From contig NZ_JAGGJW010000004.1 in the NCBI RefSeq assembly GCF_017873175.1, positions 62,001 through 126,000 on the forward strand: a stretch of DNA of 64,000 bases. The letters run 5' to 3'. Source of the stretch: Neorhizobium petrolearium. GTDB lineage: Bacteria; Pseudomonadota; Alphaproteobacteria; Rhizobiales; Rhizobiaceae. Shown one piece after another: positions 47,567 through 58,166 of the stretch (its first letter is position 1; each line of letters begins with the position of its first letter). The position numbers and the translations under genes are program-made. Below the pieces are notes generated by a model. It searched no databases, was not told where the DNA came from, and worked only from the letters and a program-made list of their open reading frames with translations.

Positions 47567-48538
47567 TTACCAGCGGACGAGAAGTGCACCCCAGGTGAAG
47601 CCACCCCCCATCGCTTCCAGCATGACCAGATCACCTTTCTTGATGCGCCCGTCGGAAGCCGCGACCGAGAGCGCCAACGGAATCGAGGCAGCAGACGTGT
47701 TGCCGTGCAGGTCGACCGTCACGACTACTTTTTCGAGCGGAATACCGAGTTTCTTGGCCGAGCCGTCGATAATGCGGCGGTTGGCCTGATGCGGAACCAG
47801 CCAGTCGAGATCTTCCGCAGTCGTACCGGTCGCGGCGAACGCAGCTTCGATCACGTCGGTGATCATGCCGACGGCGTGTTTGAAGACCTCGCGACCCTCC
47901 ATCCGCAGATGGCCGACGGTGCCGGTCGAGGAAGGCCCGCCATCCACGTAGAGCTTGTCCTTGTGCGTGCCGTCGGAGCGCAGATGCGCGGTCAGTATGC
48001 CGCGGTCGGAGATTGTGCCCTTGCCTTCCTGCGCTTCCAGAACGAGCGCGCCAGCACCGTCGCCGAAGAGCACGCAGGTGGTCCGGTCCTTCCAGTCGAG
48101 GATGCGGGAGAAGGTTTCCGCGCCGATAACGAGCACACGCTTCGCCATGCCGCCACGGATATACAGATCGGCGGTCGCCATCGCATAGACGAAGCCGGAA
48201 CAGACAGCCTGCATGTCGAAGGCATAGCCGTGGGTCATGCCGAGCCGCCTCTGGATGTCGACGGCCGTCGCCGGAAAGGTATTATCGGGCGTCGAGGTTG
48301 CGACCAGCACAAGATCGATGTCATCCGGCGTCAGGCCGGCATTGTCTAGCGCCGCGCGCGCCGCCTGCGCGCCAAGCGAAGCCGTGGTCTCCCCTTCGCC
48401 GGCGATGTAGCGCTGGCGAATGCCGGTCCGCTGGACGATCCATTCATCGGAGGTCTCGACGACACCTTCCAACTCTTTGTTGGTCATTACCCGCTTTGGG
48501 AGCGCTGCTCCGTGACCGCGAACCACTGAACGGATCAT
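47567..48538 (-). CDS. fabH: 3-oxoacyl-ACP synthase III
   Basis: A 323-residue KAS III. Catalytic Cys in [12 protein letters not shown], His in [12 protein letters not shown] and Asn in [15 protein letters not shown]. It starts fatty-acid synthesis by joining acetyl-CoA to malonyl-ACP. I prefer ATG at 48538 (MIRSVVRG), the usual family start. An ATG at 48562 overlaps the plsX stop by 4 bases and would allow coupled translation. Confidence 0.96.
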   Translation of the reverse strand: MIRSVVRGHGAALPKRVMTNKELEGVVETSDEWIVQRTGIRQRYIAGEGETTASLGAQAARAALDNAGLTPDDIDLVLVATSTPDNTFPATAVDIQRRLGMTHGYAFDMQAVCSGFVYAMATADLYIRGGMAKRVLVIGAETFSRILDWKDRTTCVLFGDGAGALVLEAQEGKGTISDRGILTAHLRSDGTHKDKLYVDGGPSSTGTVGHLRMEGREVFKHAVGMITDVIEAAFAATGTTAEDLDWLVPHQANRRIIDGSAKKLGIPLEKVVVTVDLHGNTSAASIPLALSVAASDGRIKKGDLVMLEAMGGGFTWGALLVRW

Positions 48539-48558
48539 TTTATCACTACATCCTGTCG

Positions 48559-49605
48559 TCATGCCGCTTCGGGACCAGCCGGCGGCTGGCGACGGGCATG
48601 ATAAAAATTCAAATCCTGCGCGATCTTTTCATTGAGATCATTGCGCGCCATGTCGTAGCCGACGTCGATCGCCGCGGCGAAACCCTCCGCATCCGTACCG
48701 CCGTGGCTCTTGATGACGATACCGTTCAGCCCCAGGAAAACACCTCCATTGACCTTGCGCGGGTCCATTTTCTCGCGCAACCGGTCGAAGGCGCCCTTGG
48801 CAAACAGGTAACCGATCCTGGCGAAGACGGTACGGGACATCGCCTCGCGTAAAAGCGTAGCGATCTGCCGCGCGGTACCTTCTGCCGCCTTCAGCGCGAT
48901 ATTGCCGGTGAACCCTTCGGTCACCACAACGTCGACGGTACCCTTGCCGATGTCGTCGCCTTCCACGAAACCATGATAGGCGATCGTCGGCAGGTTGGCT
49001 TCACGGATCAGGCGGCCCGCCTCCCTGACCTCTTCCTGACCCTTCACTTCCTCGACGCCGACATTGAGAAGCCCGACGGTCGGCCGTTCCACTTCGAAGA
49101 GCGCGCGGGCCATGGCGCCGCCCATCAGAGAGAAATCGAGAAGCTGCTGGGCATCGGCGCCGATCGTCGCACCGATGTCGAGCACGATGCTTTCCCCCTT
49201 CAGCGTCGGCCAGATGCCCGCGATCGCCGGTCGTTCGATATTGGCCATGGTGCGCAGACAGAATTTCGCCATCGCCATCAGCGCGCCGGTATTGCCGGCC
49301 GAGACGACGACATCCGCCTCGCCGAGCTTGACGGCTTCGATCGACCGCCACATGGTCGAGACATAGCGGCCGCGGCGCAAAGCCGCGCTTGGCTTCTCCT
49401 CCATGCTGACGGCCAACTCGCAGTCATGGAAGACCGACCTGTCCCGAAGCTTCGGATATTTCGCCAGCCACGGCTCGCATTGGGCTTTCAGGCCATAGAT
49501 GAGGAACGTCACATCCGGATGGCGCTCCAACGCCTTGGCGGCACCGGGGATGACGACCTCGGGGCCAAAATCACCACCCATGGCGTCGAGAGAAATTCTG
49601 ATCAC
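48559..49605 (-). CDS. plsX: Phosphate acyltransferase PlsX
   Basis: About 348 residues. [23 protein letters not shown] opens the protein; [43 protein letters not shown] and [15 protein letters not shown] follow. It makes acyl-phosphate from acyl-ACP for phospholipid synthesis. I chose the GTG at 49605 (VIRISLD), with AGGGAC upstream and the usual length; an ATG at 49641 would add 12 residues. Confidence 0.95.
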   Translation of the reverse strand: MIRISLDAMGGDFGPEVVIPGAAKALERHPDVTFLIYGLKAQCEPWLAKYPKLRDRSVFHDCELAVSMEEKPSAALRRGRYVSTMWRSIEAVKLGEADVVVSAGNTGALMAMAKFCLRTMANIERPAIAGIWPTLKGESIVLDIGATIGADAQQLLDFSLMGGAMARALFEVERPTVGLLNVGVEEVKGQEEVREAGRLIREANLPTIAYHGFVEGDDIGKGTVDVVVTEGFTGNIALKAAEGTARQIATLLREAMSRTVFARIGYLFAKGAFDRLREKMDPRKVNGGVFLGLNGIVIKSHGGTDAEGFAAAIDVGYDMARNDLNEKIAQDLNFYHARRQPPAGPEAA

Positions 49606-49753
49606 GCGTCCCTGATCCTTAATCTTCGCCGAACGCATCACCCGATCATGGAGCCATGCGCCAGTTTATCGTTTCCAGCGACCCCGCTCATGCGCGGCCC
49701 TGCCGGCGAATTCGTGGCCAAAATATAGTTTTTGTTGCCGCTTACAACCGCCC

Positions 49754-50320
49754 TTAGTCCTTTTTCCAATCTTTCAGGACTGCGAAGGGGTTGGGTCGTG
49801 CCGGCGTCTCATCCGCATCGTCTTCCAGGTGATCGGCAAACTCGATACCGGGCTTGCGCGGATAGGGATCGATGGCAAGTGCTGCGAATTCCGCGACCAC
49901 TGCGCCGGCATCGATCGTATCACCGGAAAAGGTCTCCGGAATATCCGGCCCCTCCGGATCAAGCACCATCTCGGCGGCATCGTTGGTGACAATCCGTGCA
50001 AGTTTCGAGCCTTCCGGCACGAAGATCTGTTCCAAATCCTCGTCAATCTTCGAGCTGACGGGCTCAAGCGTCACCACGCAGGCCTGGACGATATCCGCCG
50101 TGACCCGTCCTTTGAGGCGCACGCCATCTTTCTTCCAGCGGGCAACTTGGAGGTCGGCCTTCAGCGAATTGACTGCTAGAACCTGCCATAGGCTGGCCAG
50201 TTCCTCCAGCTCGCGCGCATTTGCCTCCAGATGCACCGTCACGGGATTGGCGGAGATGTGCCCGACTTTCACGGGATAGGAAAAGGGAGGCTTGTCGCCT
50301 CCGCCGTATCTGTTCTTCAT
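49754..50320 (-). CDS. DUF177/YceD family protein
   Basis: A 188-residue protein. VRLKGRVTADIVQACVVTLEPVSSKIDEDLEQIFVP is the central YceD motif with its single Cys. PNPFAVLKDWKKD is the usual C-terminal end. YceD is often next to rpmF/plsX and has been linked to 23S rRNA processing in some bacteria. Here it leads into plsX-fabH-ihfA. No rpmF is seen between them. Confidence 0.9.
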   Translation of the reverse strand: MKNRYGGGDKPPFSYPVKVGHISANPVTVHLEANARELEELASLWQVLAVNSLKADLQVARWKKDGVRLKGRVTADIVQACVVTLEPVSSKIDEDLEQIFVPEGSKLARIVTNDAAEMVLDPEGPDIPETFSGDTIDAGAVVAEFAALAIDPYPRKPGIEFADHLEDDADETPARPNPFAVLKDWKKD

Positions 50321-50326
50321 GGAACC

Positions 50327-50875
50327 TCACTTTCCCGCCAAAGGCTGCGGCGGCGGCAGAACGACCTGCCCGCGGGAAATCTCGTCTTCGGACACTCCGG
50401 CAAGTGTCACTTCGGCCGCAATCATCCACTCCGCCAGCCCGCGCATCACGGGCGCATCTTCTCTCTCCGGATAGATATTGCGCCGGAGCGATGCCGCAAG
50501 TGCTTCGCCATCCCTCTCTTCCAAGGCTGCGGCGTAGGTCTCCAGGCGCCCGTAGAACATGCCGGCCAGCTTCTTCATCCGCTTCGGCACGCTCTGGTCG
50601 CCAATGCCAAGCTCCCGGATGGAATGGTCGATATCCTGGAAGAAGGCGTCAACGATCTCCTGGGCGAGTTCCTGGCCGCTGGCGTCGGATTTCGCCGTGC
50701 GGCGGAAGAACAGGATCATCACGATCGAAAGCATCTCGAAACGCCCCATCACCATGTCGGGCACGTCGAGATCGCTATAAAAGAAAGGAACGCGCGCGAC
50801 AGACGTCAAGGCCGCGTATTGCCGGTCGACAATCGATTGATTGCGATTCTTCTTCTTGAAAAGGCCGAAGATCAT
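50327..50875 (-). CDS. Ubiquinol-cytochrome c chaperone (Cbp3-like)
   Basis: A 182-residue protein. VARVPFFYSDLDVPDMVMGRFEMLSIVMILFFRR, DAFFQDIDHSIRELGIGDQSVPKRMKKLAGMFYGRLETYAAAL follow the PF03981 pattern. Family members assist cytochrome b assembly into the bc1 complex. It is 6 bases upstream of the DUF177 gene, so the two are co-transcribed, and divergent from bamE. Confidence 0.9.
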   Translation of the reverse strand: MIFGLFKKKNRNQSIVDRQYAALTSVARVPFFYSDLDVPDMVMGRFEMLSIVMILFFRRTAKSDASGQELAQEIVDAFFQDIDHSIRELGIGDQSVPKRMKKLAGMFYGRLETYAAALEERDGEALAASLRRNIYPEREDAPVMRGLAEWMIAAEVTLAGVSEDEISRGQVVLPPPQPLAGK

Positions 50876-51099
50876 CCGAATTCCTGTTCCTTGCTTCCGC
50901 GAATGACCCGGAGCGACGCCCGGCCATGTTGCATGGAAACGAAAGCTGGTTTACCGAAGCAGGCACGAATTGCAATGCCGTTCCGCCGGATCAGCGAACG
51001 GGGCGATGATCTTTGTGCCCGAATATCGGGAGCAAGATCAATCCTATGTCCCCGAATAGCCACAATGGTATGAGCAGCAAGGGCGCGTTGAGTTGGGGA

Positions 51100-51624
51100 A
51101 TGCGGTTGAACAAGCGGGTTTTCGGGTACGAGATGACATTCTTGAATAAGACCGCGATGGCGATGGTCGTCGCATCCATCACCGTCTCGGGTTGCACGTC
51201 CATGCAAATCGGCGACACCATGTATAACGGCTATGTTATCGACCAGCAGTCGCTGAACCTCATTCCAGTCGGATCGAGTCGCGAACAGGTGCTGCTCACC
51301 ATGGGCACCCCGTCGACAACGGCGACCTTCGACAGCGAGGTCTTCTATTACATCTCGCAGAAGCGCACGCGGGCGGCCGCCTTCATGAAGCCGCGGCTCG
51401 TCGAGCAGACGGTGCTGGCGATCTATTTCGACAAGGACGGCGTCGTCGCCCGCCGCGCCAACTACACGCTGCAGGACGGCAAGGTGTTCGATACGATCTC
51501 GCGCACGACGCCGACCGGCGGCCGCGACCTCACCTTCCTGCAGCAGCTCCTGTCCGGTGGTACCGGCGCCGCCAGCGGCGGTGCGGCCGCGGCCCGCAGC
51601 CTGTTCCAGAATCTCGGGAACTGA
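51100..51624 (+). CDS. bamE: Outer membrane assembly lipoprotein BamE/OmlA
   Basis: About 174 residues. Lipobox VSGC ends the signal region. SLNLIPVGSSREQVLLTMGTPSTTATFDSEVFYYISQKR is the SmpA/OmlA fold. It is part of the BAM complex that inserts outer-membrane proteins. The C-terminal Gly/Ala-rich tail is typical in alphaproteobacteria. Start is uncertain between ATG 51100 and ATG 51133; the latter gives a compact 20-residue signal peptide. Confidence 0.9.
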   Translation: MRLNKRVFGYEMTFLNKTAMAMVVASITVSGCTSMQIGDTMYNGYVIDQQSLNLIPVGSSREQVLLTMGTPSTTATFDSEVFYYISQKRTRAAAFMKPRLVEQTVLAIYFDKDGVVARRANYTLQDGKVFDTISRTTPTGGRDLTFLQQLLSGGTGAASGGAAAARSLFQNLGN

Positions 51625-51643
51625 TAAAACCGACTGCGAATTG

Positions 51644-51677
51644 AAAGGCCCGCGGGGATCGCTCCCCGCGGGCCTTT
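51644..51677. terminator. Bidirectional terminator between bamE and hppA
   Basis: A 15-bp perfect stem (AAAGGCCCGCGGGGA / TCCCCGCGGGCCTTT) with loop TCGC, then TTTT on the plus strand. It stands between convergent genes, about 20 bases from each stop. Confidence 0.85.
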
Positions 51678-51697
51678 TCCGTTTCCGGTCGGCGATA

Positions 51698-53839
51698 TCA
51701 ACCGGCGAGAATCGCAAGCAGCAGCAGCGCCACGATATTGGTGATCTTGATCGCCGGGTTGACGGCCGGGCCGGCCGTGTCCTTGTAGGGATCGCCGACT
51801 GTGTCGCCGGTGACGGAGGCCTTGTGCGCATCCGAGCCCTTGAAGTGCTTGACGCCGTCCTTGTCGGTGAAGCCATCCTCGAAACTCTTCTTGGCATTGT
51901 CCCAGGCGCCGCCGCCCGACGTCATGGAGATCGCCACGAAGAGGCCGTTGACGATGACGCCCAGGAGCGATGCGCCGAGCGCTGCGAAGGCCGAGGCCTT
52001 GTCACCACCCGAGATCAGCAGAACGCCGAAATAGACGACGATCGGCGCCAGAACCGGAAGCAGCGACGGCACGATCATCTCGCGGATCGCGGCCTTGGTC
52101 AGCATATCGACCGCACGGCCGTAATCCGGCTTTTCCGTGCCTTCCATGATACCGGGCTTCTCGCGGAACTGGCGGCGGACTTCTTCCACCACCGCACCGC
52201 CTGCCTTGCCGACGGCGGTCATGGCGATGCCACCGAAGAGGTAGGGGATCAGGCCGCCGAAGATCAGGCCGGCGACGACGTAAGGATTGGACAGGCTGAA
52301 GGAAATTTCACCGATGCCGTTGAAATAGGGATATTCGGCGGCATTGGCGGCGAAATACTGCAGGTCGTTGGAATAGGCGGCGAAGAGAACCAGCGCGCCC
52401 AGGCCCGCCGAACCAATCGCGTAACCCTTGGTGACGGCCTTGGTCGTGTTACCGACCGCGTCGAGCGCGTCGGTCGACTTGCGCACTTCCGGCGGCAGGT
52501 GGGCCATTTCGGCGATGCCGCCGGCATTGTCCGTCACCGGACCGAAGGCGTCGAGCGCGACGATCATGCCGGCAAGGCCGAGCATGGTGGTCACCGCGAT
52601 CGCCGTGCCGAACAGGCCGCCGAGCTGGTAGGTGGCGATGATGCCGCCAGCGATGACGATCGCCGGCAGCGCGGTCGATTCGAGCGATACGGCCAGGCCC
52701 TGAATGACATTGGTGCCGTGGCCGGTGACCGAGGCCTGTGCGATCGAATTCACCGGCCGCTTGTTGGTGCCGGTATAATATTCGGTGATCACCACGATCA
52801 GCGCCGTCACCACGAGGCCGAGCAGACCGCAGATGAACAGATTCGTGCCGGTGATTTCCATACCCGCGATCGTGCCGATCGTCCCCCAGCCGATGGTAAG
52901 CGAGGTTGCCGCGCCAAGGCCGAGGATCGACAGGAGGCCGGTGACGATCAGACCCTTGTAGAGCGCGCCCATGATCGAGCCGTTGGCACCGAGCTTCACG
53001 AAGAACGTGCCGATGATCGAAGTGACGATGCAGGCCCCGCAGATCGCCAGCGGATAGACCATGACGGTTTCCAGGATCGGCGCACCGGCGAAGAAAATCG
53101 CCGCCAGCACCATTGTGGCGACGACCGTGACCACATAGGTCTCGAAAAGGTCGGCCGCCATGCCGGCGCAGTCGCCGACATTGTCGCCGACATTGTCGGC
53201 AATCGTCGCCGGGTTGCGCGGGTCGTCTTCCGGAATGCCGGCTTCAACCTTGCCGACGAGATCGCCGCCGACATCCGCGCCCTTGGTGAAGATGCCGCCG
53301 CCGAGACGGGCGAAGATCGAGATCAGTGATGCGCCGAAACCGAGCGCCACAAGCGAGTCGATGACGTCGCGCGAGCCGCTCGGGTAACCCAGGCCGGAGG
53401 TCAGGATGAAGTAGTAGATCGAAACGCCGAGGAGAGCGAGGCCCGCCACCAGCATGCCGGTGATCGCGCCCGACTTGAAAGCGATGTCGAGGCCGGCGGC
53501 AAGGCTCTGCGAGGAGGCCTGGGCCGTGCGCACGTTGGCGCGGACCGATACATGCATGCCGATAAAGCCGGCAGCGCCCGAAAGCACGGCGCCGATGATG
53601 AAGCCGATCGCCGCCGGGCCGGACAGGAGCAGCCAAGCCAGGATGGCCACCACGACGCCGACCATGGCGATGGTCATGTACTGGCGCGTCAGATAGGCCT
53701 GTGCGCCTTCACGGATATAACCGGCGATCTCCTGCATGCGCTGATTGCCCTGATCGGCAGCCAGCACCGAGCGCGTCGCCCAGATGGCATAAATGATCGA
53801 CAGTAGGCCGCAGACGATCACACCCCAGATTACGGTCAT
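51698..53839 (-). CDS. hppA: Membrane-bound proton-translocating pyrophosphatase
   Basis: A 713-residue protein with about 16 membrane segments. The substrate site is visible as [62 protein letters not shown] has Lys at the position that separates K+-independent from K+-dependent enzymes, so K+-independent is predicted. It pumps protons with energy from PPi hydrolysis. It is transcribed alone, with a terminator after it. Confidence 0.96.
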   Translation of the reverse strand: MTVIWGVIVCGLLSIIYAIWATRSVLAADQGNQRMQEIAGYIREGAQAYLTRQYMTIAMVGVVVAILAWLLLSGPAAIGFIIGAVLSGAAGFIGMHVSVRANVRTAQASSQSLAAGLDIAFKSGAITGMLVAGLALLGVSIYYFILTSGLGYPSGSRDVIDSLVALGFGASLISIFARLGGGIFTKGADVGGDLVGKVEAGIPEDDPRNPATIADNVGDNVGDCAGMAADLFETYVVTVVATMVLAAIFFAGAPILETVMVYPLAICGACIVTSIIGTFFVKLGANGSIMGALYKGLIVTGLLSILGLGAATSLTIGWGTIGTIAGMEITGTNLFICGLLGLVVTALIVVITEYYTGTNKRPVNSIAQASVTGHGTNVIQGLAVSLESTALPAIVIAGGIIATYQLGGLFGTAIAVTTMLGLAGMIVALDAFGPVTDNAGGIAEMAHLPPEVRKSTDALDAVGNTTKAVTKGYAIGSAGLGALVLFAAYSNDLQYFAANAAEYPYFNGIGEISFSLSNPYVVAGLIFGGLIPYLFGGIAMTAVGKAGGAVVEEVRRQFREKPGIMEGTEKPDYGRAVDMLTKAAIREMIVPSLLPVLAPIVVYFGVLLISGGDKASAFAALGASLLGVIVNGLFVAISMTSGGGAWDNAKKSFEDGFTDKDGVKHFKGSDAHKASVTGDTVGDPYKDTAGPAVNPAIKITNIVALLLLAILAG

Positions 53840-54056
53840 TCGCTTTCCCTCTCCCTAAGCGCCGGACGGTCAAATCCCTCCGGCCATGCACCCCGCGGCG
53901 CGGCACCTTTCCCGAAGATGCCAGAAGCACCGCAATATTCCATGCGCATTTCCGCGCAGGCGACCGCCTCCCCTCCCCGGGAGTTTCGGGCTCGCTCACG
54001 CGGAGGCGAGATTGCGGTGGAGATGAACCGGCGTCAAGCCCCGAAAGGGCAAGACT

Positions 54057-55277
54057 TCAAGCAGATTTGGAGGAACGCGACCTGGCCATCAGCGCCAGGA
54101 TGAGGACGAGGCAGAGGATCGTCACCGGCCAAATGATGAGGTTCATGAACGACCAGCCATAAGCGGTGAAGACCTTGCCGGAGGAGAACGACGAGAGAGC
54201 CACCGTGGTGAAGAGGATGATGTCGTGGAAACCCTGCACCTTGTCAGCCTCGTGCGGGCGGTAGCTGGAGGCGACAATCGCGGTCGAGCCGATGAAGCCG
54301 AAGTTCCAGCCAATGCCGAGTAGGACCAGCGCACCCCAGAAATTCCAGAGTTCGATGCCCATATGGGCGACGACAGCGCAGCCCATGAGGATGAGAAGGC
54401 CGGCGGCGACGATTTTCTCGACGCCGAAGCGGGAGATCAGCATGCCGGTGAAGAAGCTCGGCGCGAACATGGCGAGCACGTGCCACTGGATGCCGAGCGT
54501 CGCCATTTCCGACGGGAAACCACAGCCGATCACCATGGCGAGCGGCGCGCCCGTCATCATGAAGGTCATCAGCGCATAGGAGCCGATGCCGCAGACCATG
54601 CCGGTGATGAAGCGCTGCGTCAGCACGATCTCGCGCAGCGGTCGCACCTGCGCCGCCGAAGCGGTGCCGACAGCCTCCGGCAGTTTCAGCGGCGAAAGCA
54701 TGGCGATGGCCAGCAAGCAGAGCGGAATGATCGCCATGAAAGCACCGGCAAACAGAACCGGCTCGAGCAGGTTCTGGGTCCAGATCGCAAGCTGCGGGCC
54801 AAGCACCGCCGAGACGATGCCGGCCGCCAGAATCCAGGAAATCGCCTTCGGCTTGTAGAAGGACGGCGACGCATCGGCGGCGGCGAAGCGGATTTTCTGG
54901 GTGAAGCCGTTACAGAGGCCGATCAGCAAGAGGCCCAGCGCGAAGAGCCAGAAATTCGCCTGGAAGAGCGCGATTGCCGCAACGGCTGCGCCGAATGCAC
55001 CCAGAAGCGCGCCCAGCATGAAGCTCGACTTGCGGCCGAGGAAACGCGAAGAGACGGCGATCGCGACGGCGCCCGCCGCCATGCCGACGTTGAAGCCGGT
55101 CAGCGGCGCGGTCGAAAGCGACTTGTCGTCGCCGAGAAGCTGATAACCTGCGAGCCCCCCGAGCGCAAAGACCATGGGCGGACCCGAACCCAGGATCGCC
55201 TGGGTGGCGGCGAGCAGCGCGACGCTGCGCCGGGCCGTCTGCAACTGCGTCTGAAGACCGTCCACCGTTGCGTCCAT
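54057..55277 (-). CDS. MFS transporter
   Basis: A 406-residue major facilitator protein with about 12 hydrophobic segments. LLAATQAILGSGPPMVFALGGLAGYQLLG opens, and the loop 2-3 pattern SRFLGRKSSFMLGALLGAFGA is of the MFS type. Substrate unknown. It begins 14 bases after the nusB stop, so it may ride on the ribH-nusB transcript. Confidence 0.87.
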   Translation of the reverse strand: MDATVDGLQTQLQTARRSVALLAATQAILGSGPPMVFALGGLAGYQLLGDDKSLSTAPLTGFNVGMAAGAVAIAVSSRFLGRKSSFMLGALLGAFGAAVAAIALFQANFWLFALGLLLIGLCNGFTQKIRFAAADASPSFYKPKAISWILAAGIVSAVLGPQLAIWTQNLLEPVLFAGAFMAIIPLCLLAIAMLSPLKLPEAVGTASAAQVRPLREIVLTQRFITGMVCGIGSYALMTFMMTGAPLAMVIGCGFPSEMATLGIQWHVLAMFAPSFFTGMLISRFGVEKIVAAGLLILMGCAVVAHMGIELWNFWGALVLLGIGWNFGFIGSTAIVASSYRPHEADKVQGFHDIILFTTVALSSFSSGKVFTAYGWSFMNLIIWPVTILCLVLILALMARSRSSKSA

Positions 55278-55291
55278 AGGTCCCTGCCCGG

Positions 55292-55771
55292 CTATTTCTT
55301 CGCTTCGCCGCGCGCCTGCTTGGCGATACGGTCAAGAACGGCATTGACGATGCGCGGCTCGTCCTCTTCGAAGAAGGCACGGGCGATTTCGACATATTCG
55401 GTGACGATGACGGCTACCGGCACGTCCTTGCGCTCAAGAATCTCGAACGTACCCGCCCTGAGGATGGCGCGCAGCGTCGAATCGAGGCGCGAGAGCGGCC
55501 AGTCTTCCTGCAGCGATGACCGGATCAGCGGGTCGATCTTCGTCTGGTCGCGCACGACGCCGGAGACGATGGAACGGAACCAGGAGGCATCCGCCTTGAG
55601 ATAGGTCTCGCCGTCCAGCTCCTGGCCCAGGCGATGGGCCTCGTATTCCGCCACGACCTCCAGCACGCCGGTACCGCCTATATCCATCTGATAAAGTGCC
55701 TGCACGGCAGCAAGACGGGCGGCGCCTCGCTGATTGGCCTGCTTGACCGGCTGTTCGCCTTCCTTCGTCAT
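55292..55771 (-). CDS. nusB: Transcription antitermination protein NusB
   Basis: About 159 residues. [76 protein letters not shown] are the NusB landmarks (the first residues of the last stretch read TLRAILRAG). It acts in rRNA antitermination with NusE. ATG at 55771 has GGTGG upstream in the ribH end; an ATG at 55786 overlaps ribH. Translational coupling with ribH is likely. Confidence 0.95.
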   Translation of the reverse strand: MTKEGEQPVKQANQRGAARLAAVQALYQMDIGGTGVLEVVAEYEAHRLGQELDGETYLKADASWFRSIVSGVVRDQTKIDPLIRSSLQEDWPLSRLDSTLRAILRAGTFEILERKDVPVAVIVTEYVEIARAFFEEDEPRIVNAVLDRIAKQARGEAKK

Positions 55772-55775
55772 GAAA

Positions 55776-56231
55776 TCAACCACCATAGAGCTTTTCTCGC
55801 AGCGCGATCATGGAAAGCGCCGCCCGAGCGGCAAAGCCGCCCTTGTCCTTGTCCGAACGGCGCGCACGCGCCCAGGCCTGTTCCTCGTTCTCGCAGGTCA
55901 GGATGCCGTTGCCGATCGCCAGCGATTCGGAGACGGCGAGATCCATCAGTGCACGCGCGGATTCGTTCGAGACGATGTCGAAATGATAGGTCTCACCGCG
56001 GATCACCATGCCGAGCGCGACGAAACCGTCGTAATTCTTGCCGCCCTCTTCGGCTGCATCAAGCGCCATCGCAATCGCCGGCGGAACCTCCAGGGCGCCC
56101 GGAACCGTGACGACGTCATAGGTCGCTCCGGCTTCCTTCAGCGCATGGGTGGCACCGTCGAGCAGCGCATCGGACATGTCTTCGTAGAAGCGCGCCTCGA
56201 CGATCAGGATGTGGGGCTTGGTATCGGACAT
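55776..56231 (-). CDS. ribH: 6,7-dimethyl-8-ribityllumazine synthase
   Basis: A 151-residue protein. [46 protein letters not shown] and [16 protein letters not shown] match lumazine synthase. It condenses the ribityl-uracil and dihydroxybutanone phosphate in riboflavin synthesis. GNG-I-LT near the end is the T-loop. Next to nusB as in many bacteria; separated from ribE-ribD by an inserted block. Confidence 0.95.
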   Translation of the reverse strand: MSDTKPHILIVEARFYEDMSDALLDGATHALKEAGATYDVVTVPGALEVPPAIAMALDAAEEGGKNYDGFVALGMVIRGETYHFDIVSNESARALMDLAVSESLAIGNGILTCENEEQAWARARRSDKDKGGFAARAALSMIALREKLYGG

Positions 56232-56317
56232 CAGTGTTTCCTGCGGAAATTGGCGGGATTTGCATCTTTCCCGATTGCGGCGGTCAAATCATGGCGCGGC
56301 CGGATTGGCAAGTGTTT

Positions 56318-56410
56318 TTAGAGCCGCAGGCCTGCAGCGCCGGCACAGCAGCCTTGCCGTACCTTGCCCGCAAGTCTCGCCATGCTCGACCGAAAGTGAT
56401 CGGCAGGCAT
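56318..56410 (-). CDS. Possible 30-residue small protein or leader peptide upstream of ribH
   Basis: A 30-codon frame with sequence MPADHFRSSMARLAG at its start and two adjacent Cys near its end. The ribosome site is strong: AAGGAGGG with five bases to the ATG. It ends 86 bases before ribH on the same strand. It could be a small protein or a leader peptide that controls ribH. No family is recognised, and chance cannot be excluded. Confidence 0.35.
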   Translation of the reverse strand: MPADHFRSSMARLAGKVRQGCCAGAAGLRL

Positions 56411-56887
56411 ACTACCCTCCTTGGCGATCTCGGTATTTCTTGTTTCGGCCGGGACACGTCGGGTGCCTCGAGTTAGATTTTTATGAGTGACACGCGACGT
56501 CCCGTTCGGTGTTCTTGTGCTGCGCAACTTCGATCCCTCTGCGCGGATACCGGCACCTTAGCCAGGGCAGCGCTCGCGGCGGAAACCGCCGGACGCTCCG
56601 AAAGGTTCGCGCCTTTCGGCAAGAACCAGTCGCCGGTCCAATCATGTGTGCCGCACAGGCACGCCCCGCCATATTTTCAGACGAGAGGGGGACCATTTTC
56701 TGCACAGCCCCTGACAACCCGCCTGCATCAACGGCAGACCGAAAGGGCACCGGTCCCATCTCGCCGGCGATGCTTGAACCGGTGTAGCCGAAACGGGACG
56801 CGGAGATTGTAGGCATGGGTTTGGAGGGCGGGGATGAAAAGAGACCGATTCGAGGGTAATTTTCTCTCAAATGACTGATTTTCCTAA
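56411..56887. other. Gap upstream of the small ORF, no gene
   Basis: About 480 bases. Frames such as 56481-56891 on the minus strand have no start support or recognisable motif. I looked for an FMN riboswitch upstream of ribH and did not see its conserved blocks. Confidence 0.45.
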
Positions 56888-56892
56888 GCAAG

Positions 56893-57092
56893 CCCCCTCT
56901 GCCCTGGCGGGCATCTCCCCCACGGATGGAGAGATCACAAGTGACGTGATCCGCGCTTCCAAACTACCGCTGCAAACGTGGGAGGCTCACTCGGGACACT
57001 CGATGAAGGGCTGTGAGCAGGCGTCCAGCCGATCTCCCCCTTGTTGTGGGGGAGATGCCCACCCTTCGACAGGCTGAGGAGGGCAGAGGGGG
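56893..57092. repeat. Inverted-repeat intergenic element (RIME-like)
   Basis: Left arm CCCCCTCTGCCCT (56893-56905) and GGGCATCTCCCCCAC (56909-56923) recur inverted at the right as GTGGGGGAGATGCCC (57046-57060) and AGGGCAGAGGGGG (57080-57092). The right arm also forms a hairpin (ATCTCCCCC / GGGGGAGAT, 57032-57056). The composition and layout resemble the intergenic mosaic repeats common in rhizobial genomes. No coding content. Confidence 0.7.
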
Positions 57093-57185
57093 GTGCCGTG
57101 TCCACCGCCGCCGAACACGCTCCGATGCCTCTTGACCCCGCTTCCCTCGTTTCCATTTCAATGGCGGTGCCGATAGGAGGCGACC

Positions 57186-57470
57186 ATGTCCGATGATCAT
57201 AATGCCGTCCTTGTCAGGATAACCGGGAGGGTACAGGGCGTCAGCTTCCGCGTCTGGACACGCGACGAGGCAGTGCGGCTCGGTTTGACGGGCTGGGTCC
57301 GCAACGAAGAGGACGGGGCGGTGGTCGCCCTGATTGCAGGCCCTCATGCCGCGGTCTCGACGATGATCGAGCGCTTTCGACGCGGGCCCCCCGCCGCATC
57401 GGTTTCCGGTGTGGAAACACAAGCGACCACACTGGCAGAGTTTCCGACGGAATTCCGCATCAGCCGGTGA
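57186..57470 (+). CDS. acyP: Acylphosphatase
   Basis: A 94-residue protein. The active-site loop [16 protein letters not shown] holds the phosphate-binding Arg, and [17 protein letters not shown] holds the catalytic Asn. It hydrolyses acyl phosphates such as carbamoyl phosphate or 1,3-bisphosphoglycerate. AGGAGG precedes the ATG. It lies next to the repeat element and opens a three-gene plus-strand run with the GNAT and HD-GYP genes. Confidence 0.94.
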   Translation: MSDDHNAVLVRITGRVQGVSFRVWTRDEAVRLGLTGWVRNEEDGAVVALIAGPHAAVSTMIERFRRGPPAASVSGVETQATTLAEFPTEFRISR

Positions 57471-57566
57471 CGGCGCCCGCGATGCGCCAAAGAAGACATT
57501 GAAAAGTACGGGTTGGCAGAGCGCCGCAAAGCGTGGTCTTTTCTTCCCAGAAAAAAGGAATGCGCC

Positions 57567-58166
57567 ATGAACGAACCGACAGGACCTGTCGCCAATTCCG
57601 CCGATTTCACGTTCGACCCGTTCGAACAGGCAACGTCCGACAAGGGCGCCGGCATCCCAACGATCGAGACCGAGCGGCTGATCCTCAGACCGCACCGGAT
57701 CGAGGATTTCGACGCCTATGCGGCATTCTGGGCCGATCCGGAGGTTGTTCGCTTCATCACCGGGGTTCCCTCGACGCGGGAAAACAGCTGGGGGCGGATG
57801 CTGCGGGTCAACGGCATGTGGCACCTGATGGGCTTCGGCTTCCTGGCGATCGAGGAAAAGGCGACGGGCCGGCTTCTGGGCGAGGCAGGCTTCCAGGACA
57901 TGCGCCGCGATTTCGAGCCGTCCATCGAAGGCACGCTTGAAACCGGATGGGCGCTCATCCCTTCCGCCCACGGCAAGGGTTATGCAACAGAGGCGGTCAG
58001 CGCGCTCATTGCCTGGGCCGACGCGCATTTTCCCGGCCGGCGAATGACCTGCATCATCAGCCCGGAAAACCAGGCCTCGCTGCGGCTTGCCGCCAAGTTC
58101 GGTTTCCACGAATTCGCCCGCAGCAACTATCGCGGCCCGATCGTCGTGCTTGCGCGCGAAGGCTGA
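57567..58166 (+). CDS. GNAT acetyltransferase, RimJ/RimL-like
   Basis: About 199 residues. IETERLILRPHRIEDFDAYAAFWADPEVVRFI is the typical N-terminus; ALIPSAHGKGYATEAVSALIAWA is the acetyl-CoA-binding motif A; CIISPENQASLRLAAKFGFHEF is motif B. ATG at 57567 has AAGGAA upstream. Acceptor unknown; the family acetylates N-termini of ribosomal proteins and small molecules. Confidence 0.9.
   Translation: MNEPTGPVANSADFTFDPFEQATSDKGAGIPTIETERLILRPHRIEDFDAYAAFWADPEVVRFITGVPSTRENSWGRMLRVNGMWHLMGFGFLAIEEKATGRLLGEAGFQDMRRDFEPSIEGTLETGWALIPSAHGKGYATEAVSALIAWADAHFPGRRMTCIISPENQASLRLAAKFGFHEFARSNYRGPIVVLAREG

Noticed and set aside
51557-53329. 590-codon frame opposite hppA
   Set aside because: Antisense shadow with repetitive acidic/Arg composition.
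56232-56887. FMN (RFN) riboswitch upstream of ribH
   Set aside because: The conserved RFN segments, such as the GGTGAAATTCC-like and ACCGGCGGTAT-like blocks, are not present.
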